This document shows, one piece after another, positions 10,731-21,400 of a stretch of DNA of 64,000 bases. Every line of letters begins with the position of its first letter. The stretch's first letter is position 1. Source of the stretch: Saxidomus purpurata (taxonomy: Eukaryota > Mollusca > Bivalvia > Venerida > Veneridae). The stretch lies in assembly GCA_022818135.1 (NCBI GenBank), contig JAFMSR010000013.1:30850381-30914380 (forward strand), given 5' to 3'. The notes below the pieces were generated by a model. It saw only the letters and a list, made by a program, of their open reading frames with translations. It searched no databases and was not told the DNA's origin. Position numbers and translations under genes: made by a program.

Positions 10731-12529
10731 GAGAAAATGTTTAACTTATTCTTCTAATAGAGATAATTTTCTAAGTGGTTATATATGATCACTTAAAGAT
10801 TTTACAATCAAAATCTAAGATAAAAAAACTATTATAATAGCTAGCCATGCTTGTATTGAAAAAACATGTTTCATTCTAATCAAATTAATTTGGTCGGTCT
10901 ACAATTAATTGATGTACAAGAACATTAAACTCACAGTTGCCCATTTGATAAATAAATATTCTGTCAATAACACGTGTGACTAGATATCGGTCACGACACG
11001 TGCGACCAGATCTCGGTTGAGGCACTGGCAATCTATCAACGAATCACCCCCTGAAGCTTAATCCGTAAAAAGTACATTCCGTTTACTAAATCATCTGCGT
11101 TACATGTATTTTCTTAAACTTAAACTTGCTTGGTTACCATTTAGGCACTTAATTGAAAACCTCCCAGACTAAAACTTATAACAACTGAATGAACTTTCAA
11201 TTTGATTGGAAGGCGAGATATTTCCTTATGTTCTAGTCACTAAATGGAATTTCCACATAAAAATTAGTAATTTAAATGAAAAATTCATCATACCAGTAAA
11301 AATGTGTAAAACGCTTTTTGCAAATCGATCGAATTTTCCATAGCATTACAAATGAATGGACCTGACTACATTTAACTGGAGCATGATATGAATGCATGTT
11401 ACAGTCTTAAGAAAAGCGCATTATTATTCTTATCCTCCTTCTTCTTCTTTTTATTTGATATTATTATTATTATTTTATTATCATCTTTATTAATATTAAT
11501 ACTATTATTAACAGATTGTATTAAAATACTATTGTTTATTGGCTCTGATATACGTTAATTACCCGACGTAATAAAATAGGAAGAGCTATACAGGGTCAAT
11601 AAAAGTTTCTTTAGCGCAATCTCGTGCTCAGCACGAAATCATGCTCAAGTAATACGAAGTCATGTAAAATTATATCTTTGACAAAGCTGGGTTCCTTAAC
11701 AATAATCAGTACGTCTGTTCGGAAGCTTGTTTATCTTTATATTAAACTCGACTTTGTTACTTGATATTGATAAACCTGACTATATTTAACTGGAGCATGA
11801 TTTCGTGCTGAGCATGAGATTGTGCCCAAGAAACTTTTATAAGCATGGGGACAGGGCCAATAAAACATTGATGAAGAATGATTGGTTGTTGAAAATTTGA
11901 GCTTTCTTATTGGCTGATGCGTTCAGAATTTTAGTTTCTCGAAAACGAAAACGGGCGCCATCTTGAAATCTGTTGAAATCAGCCTTGAAGAATGAATGGC
12001 AAAATTGAAAATCAACTTTTAATCAATTTCTGCCTTAAAACCCATTTAGAAAGATAGAAAATGCTCCAACTAAGAAATTGAATACTCACATCAATATGTT
12101 TATTTAAAAAATTTGATTTACAGATCTGCATGTTATTGCCTGTTTCTGACGAGTTACTGCCAGTGAAGATGATAGTCTATATACAATGAATCATTTTTAG
12201 TTTGATAAGGGCTCGGGCCAATACGAATTCCCTCGGACAAATAACAGGGCCAATATCAAATCACTCGTTTAATAACATATAATTCGATATTACTTATGGT
12301 ACATACGTAAAGTTCAGTATGCTATACACGGCAAATTTTGATATCTGGGTCGTATTCCAGTAGCATCTTAAGTGGTTTCTTAAGTATTTTAACTTAAGTC
12401 CAACATTTGTAATTGTTAAAATTCGCTTAAAAATGAATGCTTGTGTGTAATTTCATCATCATTATAGAAATGGTCATGGAAAATTTAATAAATTTTCAAC
12501 ATACTGCATTCTCCTTTTTGTCACATTAA
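10731..12529. other. Intergenic, no recognised gene
   Basis: AT-rich, with a T/A trinucleotide-rich patch at 11425-11515. 'ctggagcatgat' followed by 'atttcgtgctgagcatgaga'-type motifs occurs twice (11370-11400 and 11620-11830), pointing to a short duplicated segment. No coding sequence is seen. Confidence 0.35.
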
Positions 12530-12870
12530 ATTACTTCAAAAGCATAAATAATAGAATATAATAAATTATGCAAAAATTATTACTTAACCTAAAAGTTTGA
12601 GCTATACATTCTAGTCATTATCGGTTAAATCAGCGTTTTGAAATATGTTGCAGTACTGTAAAACATTCAGTAATCTATGTAGAAGTGTTATTGTTCAATT
12701 TACGGGAGGATAGCTTTTTATTACAGAAGGCATCTATGTTGATTATTTGTGCTAAAATGAGGCATTTTTTCAATACATGTTGTTCTGTAAAATCGTATCT
12801 ATTTATCATTTTACGTATAGTGAACACATTTTTTATGTTTAGAGGATGTACGGAGTGTCCCTTTTAGCAG
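12530..12870 (-). repeat. Right arm of the inverted repeat around the LINE fragment
   Basis: This is the reverse complement of 9336-9625, with the shared words 'aagtaataa', 'gttgcagtac' and 'gaaggcatctatgttgatta'. The 60-codon ORF inside it is probably incidental. Confidence 0.75.
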
Positions 12871-12890
12871 AACACTTATAGCGCTTTCTA

Positions 12891-13027
12891 ATGAAACATA
12901 TTTTTCCGCTGTTGGCTGTTACTACTCAAGCTGTTACATACATCCACATGTATCATCTAGCAATATTAACAAAACAGCACGCCAGTCGCCCTCAACTTGT
13001 AGCCCTGTACATCGCAAGGAAAAACAA
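12891..13027 (+). other. Candidate first exon of the Kunitz-like gene (probably untranslated)
   Basis: An ATG-led open stretch of about 45 codons ends exactly at a strong splice donor (AAAG|gtaagt at 13027/13028). The next strong acceptor is 'ctattttcag' at 13928, immediately before the signal-peptide ATG of the Kunitz-like exon. If the two are joined, this frame reads through the next exon out of frame with both the signal peptide and the Kunitz part. I therefore infer a 5' untranslated exon rather than coding sequence. The donor is seen; the role is inferred. Confidence 0.4.
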
Positions 13028-13928
13028 AGGTAAGTTTTCATTTGGCTTTCCGAAATATTTATTCTTTGACGAAAAATACGGTATATCTAATGTAGGAAGA
13101 TATTACTTCTTACATCGGCAGTAATTTCAGAGTACCTTTTTAAAGATTAACTGCAATCATACAAAATCATGTTAAAAAACTTTACACTTTACATGAAAAA
13201 TATAGTCTGATATCTTGGTGTTCATATATTGTTAACGGTATTAGAATTTAAAACGATTGAAAAAATAATGCTTATTTAGTTTATATGGCTTTTTGCCAAG
13301 ACTGGGTTTCGCAGAAGTGTAGCTTGTACTGTTAGTATCTCAACCATAATACCATTTTGAAATCATTGTAATATATGGTGACATGGCTATTATTTTTTCA
13401 GAGCGTTCATAATTGTCAGTCTTGTATTGAGCAAAAACTAGAAAAAAAAGTTACCTGCTCAGAAATGTTAAGACATTAGAATGACGAAAAGTTCGAAACG
13501 GTAATGAAAATTCGTTTCAATTACTTCATTTTAACCCTAAGTAGCTGTGTAACGCAGAAAGAGAGAATACCTACGGAATATTACAACAGTCGGTTGATCT
13601 ACGGCGTCGTATCTTTGAGTTGGCTGTATAGTTACGAATCACATATGAGCTGAAGATTTACGGCTTCATTTGCTTTTATACATCGATAGAGAAAGCAAAC
13701 TAACAATTTATAAAGTATTTTTTCCCGTATCTAAACTTTTTTATTCCCGTTTGACGGGGGAAAAATCAGAGAAAGCACAATACCAACCTCGGGCTCCTTT
13801 GGGACATATAACTTCAGAATAACATATATATTGTTTTAAATGCCTTAAAACAACTGCAGTTTATATAGAGAGTTGAAAAGGGTACACATGAGCAAGTATT
13901 GAAATAAAAAAACTATTTCTATTTTCAG

Positions 13929-14181
13929 AAGATGATGACACGCAACGTATTCGTTTTACTCATTCTGTTTGCGATCCTTTTCCCTCTCCATCGCAATTCC
14001 AAAGAAGTGCCGTGGTCCGAGACCGCGGACGTCCTTCTGCTACCGCGCTGATCATTTGTGGGCATTCAACAGGAGGCGGTGTATGAAGTTACCTGTGAAA
14101 TGTTACAGGCTTAGATATTTTGACAATGCGTTCAGAAGCAGACGACAGTGTCAACGTATGTGTAGGCCCCGCAGAGGTTAG
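13929..14181 (+). CDS. Arg-rich Kunitz-like secreted protein, last exon, frame disagreement
   Basis: The exon follows an acceptor 'tattttcag'. ATG ATG at 13932 opens a good signal peptide (MMTRNVFVLLILFAILF) in one frame; that frame stops at 14049-14051. The Kunitz-like part lies one base out of phase: from about 13999 it reads PKKC, then FC, 'ADHLWAFNRRRC', 'MKLPVKC', 'NAFRSRRQCQRMC', ending in RPRRG and a TAG at 14179-14181. Six cysteines, the aromatic-Phe-Asn before Cys3, and 'NAF-x-S-x-x-x-C-x3-C' at the end are Kunitz/BPTI hallmarks. The spacings (9, 13, 6, 15, 3) deviate from the usual 8, 15, 7, 12, 3. It is very rich in Arg. Family role is protease inhibition or channel blocking; activity here is unknown. 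One-base frameshift or sequence error is suspected. It faces the lectin gene tail to tail. Confidence 0.6.
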
Positions 14182-14345
14182 AGCGAAAAATAAATACCGA
14201 ACTATATCGTGTCAACGACATTGGTTAGAGCGAAAAATAAATACCGAACTATATCGTGGCAACGACAGTGGTTAGAGCGAAAAATAAATACCGAACTATA
14301 TCGTGCCAACGACAGTGGTTAGAGCGAAAAATTAATACCGAACTA
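14176..14345 (+). repeat. 47-bp minisatellite, about 4 units, at the 3' end of the Kunitz-like gene
   Basis: Units read 'ggttagagcgaaaaataaat' then 'accgaactatatcgtgccaa' then 'cgacagt' (47 bp). The first unit overlaps the stop codon of the Kunitz-like frame (GGT TAG). Each unit contains AATAAA, the poly(A) signal hexamer; the last unit has ATTAAT instead. The same satellite is expanded at 34387-35450. Confidence 0.92.
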
Positions 14346-14740
14346 CTTCGCATGACTATTAACCTAGGATAATAACGATCATTATATTTATATCCATATT
14401 CTTACGATTTTGTAATACCATGCAATACAATGATAATATGTGTAGAAATTTTAGAGAGAAGAAATAGGCATATAGATCTGGTAATGCATGTATGATCATA
14501 TTGTAATAAAATGGGTGCGGTATCTGTTGTCTTTCTGCATATTGTGTATTATGTTCCATCGAGACTTAAAACTCCGTGAAACCACGGTGGCCATTTTACT
14601 GAACTGTTCCACAGAAACTCAAGTACTGCCTCGGTCATTTGGCCACGAAACACAGTGGCTACTGAATGTACTCGGTTTCTTAACATGTACGTACTTTACA
14701 CTACAAGCTATCTCCAAGTGCACGTAATAACGACTGGTAG
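14346..14740 (+). repeat. Segmental-duplication block, 3' flank of the Kunitz-like gene
   Basis: The sequence from 'catgactattaacctaggat' through 'gatctggtaatgcatgtatg' and 'gcctcggtcatttggccacg' is repeated almost base for base at 35453-35830. No gene is seen; small ORFs here are not conserved as proteins. Confidence 0.85.
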
Positions 14741-14829
14741 AAAGGAGGAAAAATTATTCATTTAATTGTGAAATCATAACACAGTCAAAAGTATGTTAAA
14801 AACAACTACATAATGATAAGAAAGTAATG

Positions 14830-15540
14830 TTTTATTTCATTTTTCACTCATTCATTATTTCTTTTTACAATTGATGTAACTGTTCACTCATTCACTCACT
14901 CACCTAAAAGATAACATACTTTTTACATTTCACATTACAAACATAGATCCTTATAGCAAGATTGGTCAAATTCCGGGTTAAAACTTTACAAATATTTATT
15001 TAGGTTTTTTTAATCTTCTCCTTCCCCAAGGGCCTTTAGCTTAGATATTTGGCACTTGGCCTATTGACCTACATTGGCTTAGATATTTGGCACTTGGCCT
15101 ATTGACCTACTTTAGCTGAGATATTTGGCACTACTTTCTTGTTTTAAGGGTACAACAGTGAAATTCGAATTATTTGGATAGCTTTGCCTGCATACTTTGT
15201 TTTTGAAGCTACAGCAATAAAAATTAGACCATGTTTACATTTTTGCATATAGATTTCAACTTCAGCATTGACTGACCTTTACCTACTGACATACTTTCCT
15301 GTTTTTGTAGCTACAGCAAATAAAATTGAACCATATGTACAGTTTTGAATGCAGATTTCAACTTTGGCCTTGATTGGCATTGACCTTGATCTCTCGTCTC
15401 GAGTTTTTTTAAGCTAGAGAGATGAAATTTAAACTATTAATTTTGTGCAGTTCTGCAAACAAATATCCAAAATTCCTATGACTGACCTTCATTGTAACAT
15501 TTTGACTTACACTCGTGTTTTAAAATGCAACGATACTCGG
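14830..15540 (+). repeat. Duplicated intergenic block with short tandem repeats
   Basis: This matches 35890-37090. Inside it, 'cttagatatttggcacttgg' plus 'cctattgacctac' is repeated about two and a half times at 15035-15130, and 'ttgacctactgacatacttt'-type motifs recur. It belongs to the tgacctt-rich dispersed repeats of this locus. Confidence 0.7.
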
Positions 15541-15730
15541 ATGAGCGATATAGGCCATCGTGGCTCTCTTGTTTACGTTACATGCGTCGAAAAGACATTG
15601 TTAATCCATTATTGGTGACAGATCAAAATACCGAGTTCTCTAGTGTTACGGAAAATGATTATACAATTATACAAACAATATGTTTCCAACTTTCTTGTTT
15701 TTTCTGTAGGCAGGAATATTTTGTGTGTGT
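15525..15730 (+). repeat. Duplicated open stretch, unassigned
   Basis: The plus-strand frame here and its copy at about 37268-37470 keep a shared stretch ('PSWLSCLR', 'MRRKD', 'QNTEFSSVT'). The similarity is as expected for a recent DNA duplication, and neither copy shows a domain or splice context. I do not call it a gene. Confidence 0.3.
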
Positions 15731-15922
15731 GTGGTGGGGGGTGGGGGGTTGTTTGTTTGCTGAACAAATATTTAAATGTTTGGCACTATAGTGAGACACA
15801 GTACTGTGTGCTTACGCTGCCATGTTTTTTCCACTGGATTCAAAACCATTTTTTTCACTCAAGAAAGTGCATGGATAAAAATCTGAAGATATTTGTATAT
15901 TTATCATGACACCGATTATTTT

Positions 15923-16140
15923 TTATTTTTCACATATATAATTTATATGTCTATCAATACAATTCAAGTCGTGCCAATAGTAATTATGTGTCATCATCCC
16001 AACGCAGTCTTGGTCTTTGCCATTGTCCGGTTGCTTGAAATCCCAGTCGGCCCAATCAATGGGTTGGTGATTTACCCATGTGAAATGGTTGTTGTGATGG
16101 ACGTCGTTTGCTCCTATCCAGTACGCATGTTGCTCATGAT
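15923..16140 (-). CDS. LU-LU-CTLD gene, exon 7: C-terminal half of CTLD
   Basis: After the acceptor 'atcgttttag' it encodes 'HAYWIGANDVHHNNHFTW', 'IDWADWDFKQPDNGKDQDCV', 'YYWHDLNC' and 'INYICEK' before TAA. WIG, QPD, W-H-D and C-E-K are the conserved CTLD landmarks. By family knowledge QPD favours galactose-type ligands over the EPN/mannose type. The W-N-D motif is W-H-D here, so calcium and sugar binding are uncertain. Confidence 0.9.
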
Positions 16141-18413
16141 CTAAAACGATGATAACATTTTATCGCCTTCGCAAACATACAATATCTGTCTGCAAACAAA
16201 TCACGAATTTTACTTCACAGAAAACTCAGATTAACGAACTGTTTGGGACCATTTAAATTCAAAAGTTTGTTATATCCATATATCATTTACATTTAAAATA
16301 AATAAAGACAAGAGCTGTGTGTAAAATACCTATGCGCCCTTTGATGCAATCAGTAATGTGGAAAAAATACATTTTTTGCCTAAAAAGATCAACAATTTTT
16401 GAACTTACAAAAAACTGTTAGCCTTAAAAAGGATTGTCTTTAAAAACATATTCATATGACCTTCTGACCACAGAATCAATAGCGACCATTTGCTGGTCAT
16501 GACCAACCTCCACACCAAGTTTTAAGATGCTAAGCCCACGCGTTCTCGAGATATCGCCCGTAAACCGTTTTACTATTCCCGGTTACTGTGATCTTGACCT
16601 GTGACTTGACCTGTGACCTACTGACTTCAAAATCAATGGGGTCATTTACTGGTGACGATCAACCTGCACATCAAGTTTGTAGGCCAATATGTGTTCTTAA
16701 GTTATCGTCCGGAAACGGTTCTCTACCGATCGACTAATTCCGGGTCACTATGACCTTAACCTTGGACCTACTGACGTAAAAGCGTTAGCGGTCATCTACT
16801 AGTAAAGCGTTTACTGTTGATAATCAACCTGCACGTTAAGTCTAAGGATTGTAGGCCGGAAACCATTTTGTACCGACCAACCGACGGACAGACGGACGGA
16901 CAGATCGACGTACGTACGAGACGGACTTTGTGAGGTTATCCCTTTGATCTTTCTTTGATCTTTTTTAACCCCACTATACAATTTTTAAACCCCACAATAC
17001 TATTTTTAGCCCCATAATGACGGAATGAACCTCATAATGCGAAGTTATACTCAAACCCTAACCCCCTAGTGTCTACTGGGCATGTAGGGACCACCTGCTG
17101 CTTCGAAGGGGAACATAAAAAAATTCGAGCAGAGAAAATTTATTCCTTATATCCGGAGACGTTATAGATGTTTATATATATAATTATTTTATATTCAAAA
17201 CCCTTAAAATGCCGGAAAGAGCATTATATATAATGAATTAAATAAAAATGACTTGATATAGCTTTAAAATAACGATTTAATTAACAAAATTAACTGTGCT
17301 ACGCGTTTCAAACAATTCATCAGGCTCAGTTGTAGTTAATTAAATCGTTATTTTAAAGCCATATCAAGTCATTTTTATTACATTCATTATACATGTATAT
17401 ATATTGCAGCTGTGTTAAGTCATTTCAATGCGTAAAAAGGCTACATACTGGTTTGGAGTTCATTTTTTAACAACATCGCTTTGTCTTGAGTATCTAAGAC
17501 AACAAGGTGTCCACCTTCCATCAAACATCCTTTGCGTGCATCATACCATGTAACACGATTATGAACTGGATGAACACAGAGCTGTACATTCCAGGTGTGT
17601 AAATGAATATAACCGCCATGTGTATCACAGTGAAACGTTGCTTTATTTGTAGTCGTATGTAAATTGCCAGGCTGTGGAACAGTAGACTCTGAGAGAAACA
17701 ATATGCAAAAAATGCGTTTCTTGATCTTTGATAATAATACTGTAAATCATAAAAAGTTCACAAGAAATTTATTTTCGGGTGGTTGTTGTTGTTTTTTTTT
17801 TTTTCGCGAGAACATTCCTTCGCGAAATCATAATATCGCTAATCCAAAAATCTCCGGAATCATGGAAATGGTCGATGTTGTCTCAACAGTGTGAACCAGC
17901 GGGATCCGGAATTCATGGTCTCGTGAATTAAATCTAATCAGATCTAAACTCGGTAACTTTTTAAGTGTGAATTCAATGTGACTTACAGTATTATTATTAT
18001 TTCAGATATCTATATCATTTATTTTTAATTTACATTTTACTATATCTAGTATCTACTGGTTTATTGATACATCAATAAAATTGTCAATGCAGTTGGTTTT
18101 ATACAATCTTTTGTTACAACACGAGAAAGCAGGAAAGCTGAACCTTTAGATGTGTGTAAAAATAATAAAGAATACGAAATGCCTATTCATGTCACTCAAA
18201 AAGAGCATTTTATTTTATGCCTTTCAGTGAAATACTGAAATATATCAGTCGAATAATATAAATATTTCAAAGAAGTGAAAAAATCAAAATTTTCAACCCG
18301 GATTGACGTCAAAAACTATACCGAGCGGAACGAATGCCTGAACCCAAAAGACGATGACATCGTTCAAATTGACGTCATCTGTGCTTTTCTTAATGATGAC
18401 GTTTTCCGCTGTT

Positions 18414-18452
<39 letters not shown>

Positions 18453-21400
18453 TCTTTGTTTTCTAAAGGTAACACATTACGACAACATCTTATAATACTA
18501 TGTGGCCATCATAACAACAAAGAAAACATTGCAATTCACATTCATTCAAAACAAACAGAATCTTGAAAAAAAATAGATTTGTACAGATTCAAGTGGGGAA
18601 AAATACATTGATACGTGACTGACACACATGCATGCATATCAAACTAGAGAATATGAATTTAATTGTTAAACAACCAGTATATGCACTTAATATCGTATAT
18701 ACTAGTGAAAATTAATTTATTAAAGGTCCCATACTAAGGAAAGAGAAAATTCAAATATATTTTAAAAAGCACATAAATAAGTTATCTTAAATAAAAAATG
18801 AAAGTTGGTAAGTAGAAATTCTAAATAAATCACAGTACATGTACAATTATTTTTCTATGCATTATGAAGAAAGTTAAAAAGACCTGGGTAGTCATTTTGT
18901 CGATTCACTGATATTTCAACATAATACACATACTTTTCTTTGTGTTCCAAACACTTTCTGTAAATTTTAACCTGTCAATCATCATTATTTTGTGTCTTGC
19001 ATAAGGTACTATACTTGCCATTGAAATAAATGTCACTTAATTTTCGCTTAGTAGTGTACCTTTAACTAGTGTGTGCAGTATTAATTAACAAACTTCAAGA
19101 ATATGACTACAGTATTGTATCTAGCAAAATAATGGTGTAAGTAAGACACATTCAATATTTCTATATAATTTGACTGTAGTGATAGAAGATGCTTTTTATA
19201 ATTATATTTGAAAACGTACAATTAAGTTTGTTTTCAACATTTCATTAAAAGAAACTATACAAAAGTAGAGTTTTAAACATAAAATAAACAGAAAAGGGTG
19301 TTGGTGTGGATGTAATATCAAGTTAATTTCACAGGTGAATTCCAAAAGCAGTTATTTTCACTCGTAACTGCGCCATTCGTGAAAATTATATATCACTTTT
19401 GGTGCCCACTCGGCGAAAATATGACGTGATAGTATATACATCAAAACCAACAATTATCCTCTATATGATGACGAGTGTTTATTTCAATATATAACTATTT
19501 CGAAGCAGATGACTAAAAATTGTCGTCTGTTGAGGATTTAAATTTTTAACTTTTTTGATCACAGTTTTGTAAAACACCAATATTTAAATATTAAATAGAC
19601 TCGCCCAAACTGAAAGTCGGAAGATCCTATTGTTAAAAGCTAGGTATAAAGGGGTTAACTGAACTCGTACTTGGTGACGACGGCGTTGTTTGTGAAGGTT
19701 GTGTAGTCATGCTGGTATTTTGTATTTTGCCACATCGGTTGTTACAAAAATCTGTTTTACAGCAGTAAGGTGCACATGTATGACTGTTAGATACCTGTGA
19801 TATTGTTTCACATGTCTGAAATTGAAAATGACACAATGTATGAGGCCGACAATCTTGCTTTACTGCCTTTTCTACCACAGACCTGTCAAAACATCGATGT
19901 TATCTGTTTGCAAAACATTCTTAATCTGTTATTCTATCTTTGTAAGAGAATACGTTTGTCAGGGGGCTTTGCAAACAAATAGTAAACCAAAAGTATTTAT
20001 AAACGCGTATGTATCACAAGTATAACATGTGAAGCAGGCATATTCGTCAATTTGAAAACTTTCTAAATTGGCGGTCTTTACAGTAGTGAAACGTTCATTT
20101 TTAAGTTTGTTTCTCACCATTCAGTATGGGCATTGGCTTTGGTACACAAGCAGGAAAACTCACTACTTCTCTGCGAACATTGTATTATATTTGATTTTGT
20201 TAAAACGTCAGATGACACACGTTATAGAATTCCTTCTAGGGCCCATCTGTCTATATATTATTGAAGTACAAAATACGACAGTCTAAGCAAATTAAGGCAT
20301 TAGTATTTGATTGATAACGTCTACATCTTTAATACTCCACGCACCGGTTACTACGTCATGCTAGATCTGCTTTGATATGGTCAGAAGATAAGTTCCAATA
20401 CTTCAAGCAACAATATTAGCATATATCTACGCTATGCTATGCTAATGATATGTAAATTTGCATTCATCTGAGCTATTTATCAAACTCACAATGCAAAATC
20501 AAACGCATTTTCTGCAAGTCCAACGTGCAATAGCTTACCCAGTGGAGTTACTGCCATATAAAGGGAAATAAGCACAGTAACGTAAACATAATATAGCGTG
20601 TACGGAAAAGAACGGCTATTGCGTGAGTTGGTTCCATCCAATCAGCAGAACACATTTTCAATATCACAACGTTTAACTTTTAACGGAAACACACCGGAAA
20701 ACGGCTTCCGGGATGTGTTGTTCAGCCAAGTGTGTCTGTACAATTCTAACTGTTCCTCCCTGGGAAGGAACAATAACACCGTCACCCTTGGTCGAGTGGT
20801 TTAGGCATCTTTCTTGAGAGCGGGAGGTCAAAGGGTTGAATCCAAGCATGGTCTGATATAGCCGTTGGTAGTTAGCCGCCAGCAAGTTTAATAATGTAGT
20901 AACTGCTTTACCATGAACGTTACAGAAATTTTACATTATTTACAAGACATCTAGAAGAGGGTATTTATGAAACATTGGGGAATAAAATCCTACATAAATA
21001 ATTTTATGATATAAAGCTTAATACGAGCTTACATACCAGAATCTACTAAAATCTGCTAGTACGAAATCCCTTTATGGGGGGTAAAAAGTTGGGAAAACTA
21101 TAAATAAAAGAATTTCTAGAATCCGAATTTTTTTCTTTATCATCTGTAGAGGTAAAAACTTTGCACAATGCTAGTTCAGTGTGTAACCTGTTATTAAGAC
21201 AAACACTCACGCACTAAAAATCAAATATGGCTGCCAAAATCAAAGATGGCCACCAAAAATGTTTTGCTAATATTGATCCAGTTTTATCATGTCGCATTAA
21301 GTTTTGTATATTTTTAGTTTTATTTAGTACATTTTTACATTAAGATGCAATATATTACCTCATTGTGTAAAATGCTGACTAAATAAATGTTTAAAAGGAC

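Noticed and set aside
15893..16144. 83-codon plus-strand ORF
   Set aside because: Antisense shadow of the CTLD C-terminal exon.
18275..18566. Poly-Asn/poly-Ile proteins
   Set aside because: Produced by the (AAT)n microsatellite.
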